Positions 42,270-53,258 of a stretch of 64,000 bases of DNA are shown here, in pieces. Position numbers and translations under genes: made by a program. The stretch's first letter is position 1, and every line of letters starts with the position of its first letter. This stretch comes from Franzmannia qiaohouensis (lineage in GTDB: Bacteria > Pseudomonadota > Gammaproteobacteria > Pseudomonadales > Halomonadaceae): the NCBI RefSeq assembly GCF_031451695.1, contig NZ_JARWAM010000002.1:248001-312000 (forward strand), in the 5' to 3' direction. The notes under the pieces were generated by a model. The model had not been told where the DNA came from. It made no database searches and saw only the letters and a program-made list of their open reading frames with translations.

Positions 42270-42333
42270 GGTATAGGGGTCCATACTCAGGGGGCTGTTT
42301 GCAACCCCGTCACCCACCCAAGGAGGCAAACGC

Positions 42334-42441
42334 ATGTGCTGTTCAGAAGAGAGTCTAGCGCTACTGGAGACATGGTATGCGTTGGAATGCCAGCTGCAAG
42401 CGCTGGCCGAGCCACCGGTTAGGCTGAACGAAGCGGCGTGA
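42334..42441 (+). CDS. Small 35-residue protein, unknown
   Basis: A stand-alone 35-codon gene between the Gfo/Idh gene and repeat copy 2. It opens MCCSEESLALLETWYALECQ and ends in a Pro/Arg-containing tail, with three cysteines and an amphipathic helix in the middle. A near-perfect ribosome-binding site AGGAGG (42321-42326) sits 7 bases before the ATG, and a 10-bp-stem terminator begins 20 bases after the stop. A possible operator lies upstream. No family recognised. The strong flanking signals are the evidence that it is a gene; the region could alternatively be a small RNA with a chance ORF. Confidence 0.6.
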   Translation: MCCSEESLALLETWYALECQLQALAEPPVRLNEAA

Positions 42442-42460
42442 TGCGCCACTGCCGACAATT

Positions 42461-42486
42461 CGAGCCCCGCTTCCAGGCGGGGCTCG
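42461..42486 (+). terminator. Terminator of the small gene
   Basis: Perfect 10-bp stem CGAGCCCCGC/GCGGGGCTCG with a 6-base loop, then CTGTTTCC. Confidence 0.75.
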
Positions 42487-42536
42487 CTGTTTCCGCTTAG
42501 ATAACCCCGGCTCTCCGGGCGATCTTCGTTGCCCCA

Positions 42537-42740
42537 GAGCGAAGGACGCCGGGGACAGGCCGAAGAGGAGGTTTGCGCCATGGGTGAGGAGCACTGCTCC
42601 AAACGGGCTGGCCATGGATGGCCAGCACCGGTCCTGCAAGCGAAGCAGGATGCGAGAGCGAAGCAGGGCGCAAGGTAGCGCCCAGGGACGGGTTTACAGC
42701 GCCTCCTCGCAGGCCTGTCGACGGATCAGTTCGAGCGGTG
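42537..42740 (+). repeat. Dispersed hairpin repeat, copy 2 (with 80-90-base insert)
   Basis: Matches copies 1 and 3 on both sides of the core, but between GTTTGCGCCATGG and GCGCAAGGTAGCG there are about 85 extra bases. The insert has its own palindrome (GCTGGCCATGGATGGCCAGC) and a twofold AGCGAAGCAGG direct repeat. The stretch 42442-42771 holds only this element and the preceding terminator; it ends about 30 bases from the ilvD stop. Confidence 0.8.
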
Positions 42741-42771
42741 CTGGCTGATCTGCGATAGCCCTGCCGCTAAC

Positions 42772-44616
42772 TCAATCCAACTTGGAAAGATCGCGCACCG
42801 CGCCCTTGTCCGCCGAGGTTGCCAGCAGCGCATACGCCTTGAGCGCCGCCGAGACCTTTCGGTCGCGCTGAATGCGCGGCTTCCAGGCGTCCTTGCCGCG
42901 GGCCTCCTCGGCCTCGCGGCGGGCCGCCAGCTCAGTATCGCTGAGCTTGACGTTGATCGCCCGCTTGGGGATATCGATATGGATGATATCGCCGCTCTCG
43001 ATCAGGCCGATGGCGCCACCCGCGGCAGCTTCCGGCGAGACGTGGCCGATCGACAGGCCCGAGCTGCCGCCGGAGAAGCGGCCATCGGTCATCAGCGCAC
43101 ACACCTTGCCGAGCCCCTTGGACTTGAGGTACGAGGTCGGATAGAGCATCTCCTGCATGCCGGGGCCGCCGCGCGGCCCCTCGTAGCGCACCACCACCAC
43201 CTCGCCGGGCTTCACCAGCCCGCCCAGCACGTGCTCCACCGCCTGGTCCTGGGACTCGACCACGTGGGCCGGGCCCTCGAACACCAGGATCGAGTCGTCG
43301 ACGCCGGCGGTCTTTACCACGCAGCCGTCCACGGCGATATTGCCGAACAGCACCGCCAGGCCGCCTTCGTGGGAGAAGGCGTGCTCGAGATCGCGGATAC
43401 AGCCGCTGACGCGGTCGCCGTCGAGGCTCGGCCAGCGCGCGGCCTGGGAGAAGGCGGTCTGGGTCGGCACACCACCGGGGCCGGCCTTGAAGAACTCCAC
43501 CACCGCGGCGCTGGGGTTGCGCATGATGTCCCACTCGTCCAGCGCCGCCTTGAGCGTGTCGCCATACACGGTGGGCACGCGGGTATCCAGCACCCCGGCG
43601 CGATCCAGCTCGCCGAGGATCGCCATGATCCCGCCGGCGCGGTGGCAGTCCTCGATATGGTACTGCTGGGTGTTGGGCGCCAGCTTGCAGAGCTGCGGCA
43701 CCTCCCGCGACAGGCGGTCGATGTCGGCCATGGTGAAGTCGACCTCGGCCTCCTGGGCGGCGGCCAGCAGGTGCAGGATGGTGTTGGTCGAGCCGCCCAT
43801 GGCGATGTCCAGGGTCATGGCGTTCTTGAACGCCGCCTTGGAGGCGATGGCACGCGGCAGCAGGTGCGCCTCGTCACCCTCGTAGACGCGCTTGGCGAGT
43901 TCGACGATGCGGCTGCCCGCCTCCTCGAACAGCCGGCGACGGTCGGCATGGGTGGCCAGTACGGTGCCGTTGCCGGGCAGCGCCAGGCCCAGCGCCTCCA
44001 TCAGGCAGTTCATCGAGTTGGCGGTGAACATGCCCGAGCAGCTGCCGCAGGTGGGGCAGGCGCTGCGCTCGATCTCGTCGATCTCCTCGTCGCTGTACTT
44101 GTCGTCGGCGGCGTAGATCATGGCGTCGATCAGGTCGATGCCGTGGTCGAGCAGCTTGGTCTTGCCGGCCTCCATGGGGCCGCCGGAGACGAAGATCACC
44201 GGAATGTTGAGACGCATCGCGGCGTTGAGCATCCCCGGAGTGATCTTGTCGCAGTTGGAGATGCACACCAGCGCATCGGCGCAGTGGGCGTTGACCATGT
44301 ACTCGACGCTGTCGGCGATCAGGTCGCGGCTGGGCAGCGAATAGAGCATGCCGTCGTGGCCCATGGCGATGCCGTCGTCCACGGCGATGGTGTTGAACTC
44401 CTTGGCCACCCCACCGGCCTTCTCGATCTCGCGAGCCACCAGCTGGCCCATGTCCTTGAGGTGCACGTGGCCGGGTACGAACTGGGTAAAGGAGTTGGCC
44501 ACGGCGATGATCGGCTTGTGGAAGTCATCATCCTTCATGCCGGTGGCGCGCCACAGGGCGCGGGCGCCGGCCATGTTGCGGCCGGCGGTGGTGGTACGCG
44601 AACGATACTCGGGCAT
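42772..44616 (-). CDS. ilvD: Dihydroxy-acid dehydratase
   Basis: Iron-sulfur enzyme making 2-oxo acids in valine/isoleucine synthesis. The 614-residue protein matches the E. coli type: RSRTTTAGRNMAGARALWRA, VCISNCDKITPGMLNAA with the first cluster Cys, CPTCGSCSGMFTANSMNC with the second, GRFSGGSSGLSIGHVSPEA near the C-terminus. No other ilv gene is adjacent. Confidence 0.97.
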   Translation of the reverse strand: MPEYRSRTTTAGRNMAGARALWRATGMKDDDFHKPIIAVANSFTQFVPGHVHLKDMGQLVAREIEKAGGVAKEFNTIAVDDGIAMGHDGMLYSLPSRDLIADSVEYMVNAHCADALVCISNCDKITPGMLNAAMRLNIPVIFVSGGPMEAGKTKLLDHGIDLIDAMIYAADDKYSDEEIDEIERSACPTCGSCSGMFTANSMNCLMEALGLALPGNGTVLATHADRRRLFEEAGSRIVELAKRVYEGDEAHLLPRAIASKAAFKNAMTLDIAMGGSTNTILHLLAAAQEAEVDFTMADIDRLSREVPQLCKLAPNTQQYHIEDCHRAGGIMAILGELDRAGVLDTRVPTVYGDTLKAALDEWDIMRNPSAAVVEFFKAGPGGVPTQTAFSQAARWPSLDGDRVSGCIRDLEHAFSHEGGLAVLFGNIAVDGCVVKTAGVDDSILVFEGPAHVVESQDQAVEHVLGGLVKPGEVVVVRYEGPRGGPGMQEMLYPTSYLKSKGLGKVCALMTDGRFSGGSSGLSIGHVSPEAAAGGAIGLIESGDIIHIDIPKRAINVKLSDTELAARREAEEARGKDAWKPRIQRDRKVSAALKAYALLATSADKGAVRDLSKLD

Positions 44617-44784
44617 GCTGTCCTCTAGCGTCGATGCCGCCTGCGGCCGCCCTCACTGTGCGGGCGACCGGCGGTCTTGATAGGAAGTCGTGCGGCAATT
44701 TTGTCATGCGCGCCGAGGGCGCGCCACTGCCGCTTAAACTCCCTAGCAGCCACGGCTATGATCTGAAACATCGGCGAGCGAAGG

Positions 44785-45462
44785 TCAGACAAGCCCGAGC
44801 CAGATCACATGTCGCGCCCCCTTCCCCGGCCTATGCGCCCGCACCTGATGCTCGCTGACGCTGAAGCCGACCCGCTTGAGGCGCTCGCTGAAACCGGCGT
44901 CGCGCCCCGCCGACCACACCGCCAGCACACCGTCCTGGCGCAGCGCGCGCTGGGCGCTCTCCAGGCCGCGCGGCGAGTAGACGAGGTCGTTGTCCTTGCG
45001 GGTCATGCCCTCGGGGCCGTTGTCGATATCCAGCATGATAGCGTCGAAGCCGCCGGGGGAGTCGCGCATCAGGGCCGCAACATCGCCGACGTGGACCCGG
45101 GTGCGCGGATCGTCCAGCGGCCGCCCCGCCGCCTGGCCAAGCGGGCCACGGTTCCAGTCGACCACCTCGGGCACCAGCTCGGCGACCACCACCTCGGCGT
45201 CACTGCCCAGCGTGGCCAGTGCCGCGGCGAGGGTAAAGCCCATGCCCAGGCCACCGACCAACACACGTGCGCCCGGTCGGGTGGCGACGTCTGCACAGGC
45301 CAGCTCGGCCAGCGCATCCTCGGAGCCGTGCAGGCGGCTGTTCATCAGGTCGCCGGGCTGGCCAACAATGCGAATCGAGAACTCGTCGTTACGCTGCAGC
45401 AGCCTGAGTTCCGTGCCCTGGCCGGGAATGGCGGCCCGGCCGATTTCTGCGAATTTTGCCAT
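44785..45462 (-). CDS. Spermidine synthase-like methyltransferase-fold protein
   Basis: A 225-residue protein with a SAM/spermidine-synthase-type Rossmann fold: VLVGGLGMGFTLAAALATLG as the nucleotide loop, VVVAELVPEVVDWN, and FDAIMLDIDNGPEG as the acidic motif. It lacks the full putrescine-binding region, so polyamine synthesis is not implied. It follows lon by 39 bases on the same strand. Confidence 0.8.
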   Translation of the reverse strand: MAKFAEIGRAAIPGQGTELRLLQRNDEFSIRIVGQPGDLMNSRLHGSEDALAELACADVATRPGARVLVGGLGMGFTLAAALATLGSDAEVVVAELVPEVVDWNRGPLGQAAGRPLDDPRTRVHVGDVAALMRDSPGGFDAIMLDIDNGPEGMTRKDNDLVYSPRGLESAQRALRQDGVLAVWSAGRDAGFSERLKRVGFSVSEHQVRAHRPGKGARHVIWLGLV

Positions 45463-45501
45463 GTGATCTCGTCATGTCGTGGGGTGGGCACGGGGCCCCG
45501 G

Positions 45502-47928
<2,427 letters not shown>

Positions 47929-47935
47929 CATGCAT

Positions 47936-47975
47936 CCTGTTGGCAGCAGTGGGCATTTGCCCCGTTGCCAACAGG
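47936..47975 (-). promoter_or_regulatory. 5' leader hairpin overlapping the lon-like RBS
   Basis: In the transcript, a perfect 10-bp outer stem (CCTGTTGGCA with TGCCAACAGG) encloses a smaller GGGCA/TGCCC-type stem. The 3' arm ends with the AGG of the AGGA ribosome-binding site, 6 bases from ATG 47928. No U-run follows, so it is not a good terminator for the upstream gene; control of translation initiation is the better reading. Confidence 0.5.
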
Positions 47976-48035
47976 AATGCGGGCGCGATGGCCAAACTTC
48001 AAGCGTGATCGCTGCTTACGCTGCTGCCTCCGGTG

Positions 48036-49283
48036 CTACCAGAGCGGCGGCAGTGGCTCGCCGTTGAGCGTCAGCTCGCCAGCCTCGATGCGGATATCGA
48101 GGTCCTGAGTATCCAGCGGCAGCCCTAGCTGAAGTGCCACGAAACGCGGCAGATCACGCCATACGAAGTGGCCATCGAGCCGTGCCAGCCAGGGATTGTC
48201 GGCAGCAGCCACCTCGAGATCGGCCAGCGAAAGCGTATCGATCTGCTCACCGTCGAAGACCAACTCCCCCTCGACGAGCGCCTCGATGCCAAACATTGGA
48301 CTCTCGACGCGCAGCGGCTCGAGAGTCAGCCGCGGCGAATCGATCAGAGTGGCCAGTATCTGGGGTTCCAGCGCCATGGCCAGCGCCTCGGCCTCGCGGT
48401 CGGTGAGCGGGTCCTGGCTATCTCGGGCAGCCAGCGCGATGCGCAGTTCGCGGCTCAGTTCGCGCACTGCCTCGGCGTTGAGGCGCGACACACCCAGCGC
48501 CAGCTCGCCGGACAGCGCCGGCTGCTCGGCCATGCTCATCTCACCGAGAGACAAACGGCCAGCCAACGTCAGCTCCTCCTCGCCGAGACGCACCTCACCG
48601 CGGTAACCCAGCGCCTGCAGGGCGATCTCGGGGCCGTTGGCCTGGGTCAGGCGCAGGTAAGCAAGCTGCAGCTCATCGCGCTGCAGGAACTCGGCCTCGC
48701 CATAGCGGTAGCGGCTGTCTAGCTGCAGCGGGCCGACCTCGAGCCGCTCGCCGTCGACGCTTAGCTGCCAAGGTGCCACGCTGCCGGACAGCGCCAGGTC
48801 ACCATGCTCACCGCTGAGACGCAGCGCCAGCCCTTCGAAGTCGAACTCGCCCTGCTCGTCCGATACCTGGAAAGGCGCCATGTCGAGACGACCCTCGAAG
48901 GTCTGCGACAGGGTCTGGTATTCGCCGTGCCAGCGTGGTGGGCTGGCCGGCAGGCGCTCGCCGAACAGGGTGTCGTCGCCGTCGTCGAGCTGTAGCTGGA
49001 GCTCACCCTCGATGCGCGTAGTCAGCAGGCCGTGATGGGCGACATAGGGCAGCGATAGCTGCCAGTCGTCGAGTAGCGCGGTGAGCTGGATCTCGCCTTG
49101 CGACACGAACCAGCCGCGCTCGAGCTGGTCGCGCTGCACATGCAGGTCGCCGCGTGCCTCGAGATCCTCCAAGGTGCGTGACAGCTCACGTTCGAAGATA
49201 GCACTCGAATAGGCCTGGGCGGCCAGATAGCCAGCTCCCAGCACTACCACGGTGGCAACCAGTAGGCGTCCCTTGCGCATCAT
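48036..49283 (-). CDS. DUF945 (YdgA-like) family protein
   Basis: A 415-residue protein with one N-terminal transmembrane anchor (RLLVATVVVLGAGYLAAQAY) and a long beta-rich periplasmic part typical of DUF945/YdgA: repeated short amphipathic strands, many Glu/Leu, no cysteines after the anchor. Function of the family is not known. Transcribed toward lon, 105 bases away. Confidence 0.8.
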   Translation of the reverse strand: MMRKGRLLVATVVVLGAGYLAAQAYSSAIFERELSRTLEDLEARGDLHVQRDQLERGWFVSQGEIQLTALLDDWQLSLPYVAHHGLLTTRIEGELQLQLDDGDDTLFGERLPASPPRWHGEYQTLSQTFEGRLDMAPFQVSDEQGEFDFEGLALRLSGEHGDLALSGSVAPWQLSVDGERLEVGPLQLDSRYRYGEAEFLQRDELQLAYLRLTQANGPEIALQALGYRGEVRLGEEELTLAGRLSLGEMSMAEQPALSGELALGVSRLNAEAVRELSRELRIALAARDSQDPLTDREAEALAMALEPQILATLIDSPRLTLEPLRVESPMFGIEALVEGELVFDGEQIDTLSLADLEVAAADNPWLARLDGHFVWRDLPRFVALQLGLPLDTQDLDIRIEAGELTLNGEPLPPLW

Positions 49284-49344
49284 CGTCCTCGATATTGGTG
49301 TGCACCGAAACGGCGCCGCCGCAAGCCACGCCAGGCATCATCGC

Positions 49345-49818
49345 CTAGTGCAGCCACAGCCATAGATGGATGGTACTCCAAGCATAGATGCCGGCCAGTA
49401 CGTCATCGATCATGATACCAAAACCGCCTGCCACGCGGCGGTCGGCCCAGCGAATCGGCCACGGTTTGAAGACGTCGAAGACGCGAAACACGATAAAGCC
49501 CCATAGCGCCGCCTCCCAGGAGAACGGCACCGCCGCCATGGTGATCCAGTAGCCGACGAACTCGTCCCAGACGATGCCTGAGTGGTCGTGAACGCCAAGG
49601 TCTCGAGAGGTCACCTCGCACAGCCACACACCGATGATGAAGGTGGCGAGGATAATCAGCATGTACCAGGAGAGTGGCAGCTCCGACATTAGCCAGTAGA
49701 AGGGAATCGCCGCCAGGGTACCGAAGGTACCTGGTGCCCAGGGCACGGTGCCGCTACCGAGGCCAAAGGCCAGGAAATGGGTGGGGCGTCGCCAGACGCT
49801 GGCCGGGGCACGGTTCAT
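49345..49818 (-). CDS. pgpA: Phosphatidylglycerophosphatase A
   Basis: Dephosphorylates phosphatidylglycerol phosphate in the inner membrane. The 157-residue protein has the PgpA motifs FGLGSGTVPWAPGTFGTLAA, DHSGIVWDEFVGYW with the acidic pair, FRVFDVFKPWPI and GFGIMIDDVLAG. Its ATG overlaps the thiL stop by four bases, so it is coupled to thiL. Confidence 0.96.
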   Translation of the reverse strand: MNRAPASVWRRPTHFLAFGLGSGTVPWAPGTFGTLAAIPFYWLMSELPLSWYMLIILATFIIGVWLCEVTSRDLGVHDHSGIVWDEFVGYWITMAAVPFSWEAALWGFIVFRVFDVFKPWPIRWADRRVAGGFGIMIDDVLAGIYAWSTIHLWLWLH

Positions 49819-50762
49819 GGTTTACCTCCCGGGAAGTGCTGCCAGCCATCGACCGCAGCAACACCGCGCACCCCGGGCGTGGCGCTGCAGCTACCAACCG
49901 CCGTCAACGTCAGGCCCAGCGCGGCAAGCCGAGTACGAGCCACATCCCATGCCGACGAAGGCAGGCTGACCAGCAGCTCGTAGTCGTCGCCGCCGGCCAG
50001 TGCTGCCTGCCTGGCCCCCTCCTCGCCCAATGCCGCGACCAGGCCATCGGCAAGCGGCAGCGCCGCGGCATCCAGATCGGCACCGACCCCGGAGGCCTCG
50101 CACAGGTGGCCAAGATCGGGCAACAGGCCATCGGAAAGATCGATAGCCGCACTGGCCAGGCCACGCAGCGCCTGGCCGGCAGCAAGCCGAGGCTGAGGCA
50201 GTAGATAGCTTGCCAGCAGGGGCTGCGCCAGGTCGCGTTCGCCTGCCTGCCAGGCCTTGAGCCCGGCGCACGCCCCGCCGAGGGTGCCGGTTACCGCCAG
50301 CACCTCGTCGGGGCATGCCGCATGCCGGGTAAGCGCCGCCCCAACCGGCACCTCACCGTGCACGGTCACGCTGATCGCCAGCTGGCCACGGGTCACGTCA
50401 CCGCCCACTAGCGCAACACCGCTCTGCTCGCATAGCGCATGAAAGCCGGAGGCAAACTCGCCGAGCCAACCATCGTCTACTGCGGGCAGCGTCAACGCCA
50501 TCAGACACCAGCGCGGCGCGGCACCCATCGCGGCGAGATCGCTCAGCGCCACTGCCAGAGCACGATGACCGATGGCCGCTGGAGGGGCATCGGCGGGAAA
50601 ATGCACCTCGGCCACTGAGGTATCGACGCTGACCACCAACTGGCAGCCGGCACGCGGTGTCAGCAGCGCACAATCATCGCCCACGCCAAGCGCCACGCCG
50701 TGGGACTCGCCCCACGGCGAGCGCGCGAAATGACGGGCGATGAGCTCGAATTCGCTAAGCAT
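49815..50762 (-). CDS. thiL: Thiamine-monophosphate kinase
   Basis: Phosphorylates thiamine monophosphate to the active diphosphate. The 315-residue product starts MLSEFELIARHF and has GVGDDCALL, VVSVDTSVAEVHFP, RALAVALSDLAAMGA, ALVGGDVTRG and AIDLSDGLLPDL. Start ATG 50762, 13 bases after nusB. The longer frame to 50801 runs into nusB and is not preferred. Confidence 0.95.
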   Translation of the reverse strand: MLSEFELIARHFARSPWGESHGVALGVGDDCALLTPRAGCQLVVSVDTSVAEVHFPADAPPAAIGHRALAVALSDLAAMGAAPRWCLMALTLPAVDDGWLGEFASGFHALCEQSGVALVGGDVTRGQLAISVTVHGEVPVGAALTRHAACPDEVLAVTGTLGGACAGLKAWQAGERDLAQPLLASYLLPQPRLAAGQALRGLASAAIDLSDGLLPDLGHLCEASGVGADLDAAALPLADGLVAALGEEGARQAALAGGDDYELLVSLPSSAWDVARTRLAALGLTLTAVGSCSATPGVRGVAAVDGWQHFPGGKP

Positions 50763-50775
50763 CTGGATGGGTGAC

Positions 50776-51273
50776 TCAGCGACGCGCGCTGACCTCGGCA
50801 TAGCGCAGGCGAGCGGCGAGCTTGTCGAGAATGCCGTTGACGTATTTGTGGCCGTCGGTGGCGCCGAACGACTTGGCCAGTTCGACGCCTTCGTTGATTA
50901 CCGCGCGGTAGGGCACCTCCAGGCGCCGCGAGAGTTCATAGGTCCCCAGGCGCAGGATGGCGAGTTCGATTGGGTCGAGATCCTCCAGGCGGCGATCGAG
51001 CAGCGGCGAGATGGCAGCATCGAGGTCATCATGAAAGCGCACCACGTTGTGAAGCAGTTCATGGAACAGCGCCAGATCGGCGATCTCCATGACCTTGGCC
51101 CAGTTCTCGTGGTCCTCGAGATCGTCGTCGGCGAGCTGGCTACGAAACTCGGCCTCCACGGCGGTAATCGACTTGCCAGTCATCTGCCACTGGTAGAGCC
51201 CCTGCACGGCCAGCTCGCGAGCCGCATGGCGGGCCTGCTGCGCCGCAGAGGGAGCACGACGCGACTCCTTCAT
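50776..51273 (-). CDS. nusB: Transcription antitermination factor NusB
   Basis: Partner of NusE in rRNA antitermination. The 165-residue helical protein has QQARHAARELAVQGLYQWQMTG, LLDRRLEDLDPIELAILRLGTYEL and VINEGVELAKSFGATDGHKYVNGILDKLA. Starts overlapping the ribH stop by four bases. Confidence 0.96.
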   Translation of the reverse strand: MKESRRAPSAAQQARHAARELAVQGLYQWQMTGKSITAVEAEFRSQLADDDLEDHENWAKVMEIADLALFHELLHNVVRFHDDLDAAISPLLDRRLEDLDPIELAILRLGTYELSRRLEVPYRAVINEGVELAKSFGATDGHKYVNGILDKLAARLRYAEVSARR

Positions 51274-51752
51274 GCATCACCTCCGAAGTGCTTGAGCAGC
51301 GAGACCATCTCCATCGCCGCCATAGCCGCTTCGGCGCCCTTGTTGCCGGCCTTGGTGCCGGCACGCTCGATGGCCTGCTCAATGGAATTGACGGTCAACA
51401 CACCGTTGGCCACCGGAGTATCGAACTCCAGTTGCAGGTTGCCAAGCGCGGTGTTGCAGCCACCGGCCACGTACTCGAAATGCGGTGTGCCGCCGCGAAT
51501 CACCGCGCCCAGCGCGATGACCGCATCCGGCTTGACCACCTTGAGCGCGCGCTTGACCGCTAGCGGCAGCTCCCAGGCACCCGGCACATGGACAATATCG
51601 ATATTCTCAGCGTCCACACCGTGGCGCACCAGGCTGTCGACGGCGCCCTCGACCAAGCTGTCCACCACATGGTGGTTGAAGCGTCCGACCACGATCACAT
51701 AGCGGCCATCGACGTCGGTGAAATTGCCTTCGACTTGGGAGATCGGTTGCAT
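51270..51752 (-). CDS. ribH: 6,7-dimethyl-8-ribityllumazine synthase
   Basis: Condenses the ribityl-uracil intermediate with dihydroxybutanone phosphate, giving the riboflavin precursor. The 160-residue protein contains IVVGRFNHHVVDSLVEGA, VPGAWELPLAVKRAL, GAVIRGGTPHFEYVAGG and the C-terminal NKGAEAAMAAMEMV. Confidence 0.96.
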   Translation of the reverse strand: MQPISQVEGNFTDVDGRYVIVVGRFNHHVVDSLVEGAVDSLVRHGVDAENIDIVHVPGAWELPLAVKRALKVVKPDAVIALGAVIRGGTPHFEYVAGGCNTALGNLQLEFDTPVANGVLTVNSIEQAIERAGTKAGNKGAEAAMAAMEMVSLLKHFGGDA

Positions 51753-51803
51753 GCTCTGATTCCTGCTATAAACGGTACTGCTGAAATTGAAACCCGCCGG
51801 GCC

Positions 51804-52955
51804 CTAGGGGTCCAGCCTCTCGACCACTTCCAGATCGAAACCCGACAGCGCTGAGAACTTCCACGGCGAGCTGAGCAGACGCATCTTGCCGACGCCGAGA
51901 TGGCGCAGGATCTGCGAGCCGGTGCCGATGGTCAGGTAGTTACCGGCGCCGTCGGACTCGCTGCCGCGGGGCTGGCGACGACGCTCGAGAAACACCTCGA
52001 GATAGTCGAGGAAATCCTGGCGCGGCCGGCCATCATTGAGCAGCACGAAGACACCAGCCTCGGCGCGGGCGATTTCCGCGATGGCACCGCTGGCGCTCCA
52101 ACTGGGGGTATCGCCCTTCTGCAGGCACAGCAGGTCGCGCATCACGTCGGCCAGGTGCACGCGCACCGTGGTCGGCACTTCCGGCGACGGCCGCCCCTTG
52201 ACCAGCGCCAAGTGGTGGACACCCTGGATCCCGTCTCGGAACACGTGCAGATCGAACTCACCGAAACTGGTCTCGACTTGGGTCGACTCGACGTGGTCGA
52301 TGGTCTGCTCGTTGTGGATGCGGTAGTGGATCAGGTCGGCGATGGTACCGATCTTGAGGCCATGCTCGGCGGCGAAGCGCTCGAGCTCGGGGCGCCGCGC
52401 CATGCTGCCATCGTCGTTCATGACTTCGCAGATCACGCCACTCGGGTCGAACCCCGCCATGGCCGCCAGGTCGCAGGCCGCCTCGGTGTGCCCGGCACGA
52501 CGCAGTACGCCACCCGGTTCGGCCATCAGCGGGAAGATGTGCCCCGGCTGGACGATATCCTCGGCCTTGGCATCACGGGCCACCGCGGCCTGCACGGTAC
52601 GTGCGCGGTCGGCGGCGGAAATGCCGGTGGAGACACCCTCGGCGGCCTCGATGGAGAGCGTGAACTTAGTGCCGAACCCGGAGCCGTTATCGCTAACCAT
52701 CAGCGGCAGCTTGAGGCGCTGGCAGCGCTCGCGGGTCATCGGCAGGCAGATCAGGCCGCGCGCGTGGCGAGCCATGAAGTTGATGTGCTCGGCCTCGACT
52801 TTCTCGGCGGCCATGATCACATCGCCCTCGTTCTCGCGATCCTCATCGTCCATCAGGATCACCATCTTGCCCTGACGAATGTCGTCGATCAGCTCGGCGA
52901 TCGAGGCCATGCCAGTCGCCTGGTCGGCGCTGGAATCCTGTGAAGCCTTAGCCAT
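51804..52955 (-). CDS. ribBX: DHBP synthase fused to degenerate GTP cyclohydrolase II (RibBX)
   Basis: Residues about 15-215 form 3,4-dihydroxy-2-butanone-4-phosphate synthase with VILMDDEDRENEGDVIMAAE, RGLICLPM, DNGSGFGTKFTLSIEA and GHIFPLMAEPGGVLRRAGHTE. The C-terminal half resembles RibA but lacks its zinc ligands and catalytic signature: where RibA has a SECLTGD...CDCG pattern, this has VRVHLADVMRDLLCLQKGDT with a single Cys. The fusion should therefore make DHBP but not open GTP, as known for RibBX proteins, and a true ribA should exist elsewhere. 383 residues. Confidence 0.9.
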   Translation of the reverse strand: MAKASQDSSADQATGMASIAELIDDIRQGKMVILMDDEDRENEGDVIMAAEKVEAEHINFMARHARGLICLPMTRERCQRLKLPLMVSDNGSGFGTKFTLSIEAAEGVSTGISAADRARTVQAAVARDAKAEDIVQPGHIFPLMAEPGGVLRRAGHTEAACDLAAMAGFDPSGVICEVMNDDGSMARRPELERFAAEHGLKIGTIADLIHYRIHNEQTIDHVESTQVETSFGEFDLHVFRDGIQGVHHLALVKGRPSPEVPTTVRVHLADVMRDLLCLQKGDTPSWSASGAIAEIARAEAGVFVLLNDGRPRQDFLDYLEVFLERRRQPRGSESDGAGNYLTIGTGSQILRHLGVGKMRLLSSPWKFSALSGFDLEVVERLDP

Positions 52956-53048
52956 GCAAACTCCAAATCGCTATGCCCATGGGCGCCGCACGGCGGCGGC
53001 GGGTGAACGCTCGGACAGCAACGCCCATTTGAATCGGCGCTCAGGGTA

Positions 53049-53115
53049 CCTTGGCGCGGCGTCGGGCGCCAGTAGAGAGCACCCTTGGCGCGGCGTCGGG
53101 CGCCAGTAGAGAGCA
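53049..53115 (+). repeat. 34-bp tandem duplication
   Basis: Two adjacent copies of a 33-base unit with a 34-base period (53049-53081 and 53083-53115), starting CCTTGGCGCGGCGTCGGGCG. Both copies are identical by eye. They lie directly ahead of repeat copy 3 in the ribBX-ribD gap. Confidence 0.8.
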
Positions 53116-53130
53116 GCGCCCAAGGCCTCT

Positions 53131-53253
53131 GAGCGAGGACGCCGGGGGCAGGCCGCAGAGAGGGTTTGCGCCATGGATGGCGCAAGGTAGCGCCCAGGGA
53201 GGGGTTCACAGCGCCCTCTCGGAGGCCTGCCGCCGGGTCAGTTCCGAGCGGTG
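53131..53253 (+). repeat. Dispersed hairpin repeat, copy 3
   Basis: Same orientation as copy 2, without its insert. Contains the core GCGCCATGGATGGCGC and ends six bases before the ribD stop. With the tandem duplication it fills nearly all of the 303-base gap between ribD and ribBX; no gene remains in the gap. Confidence 0.8.
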
Positions 53254-53258
53254 TTGCG

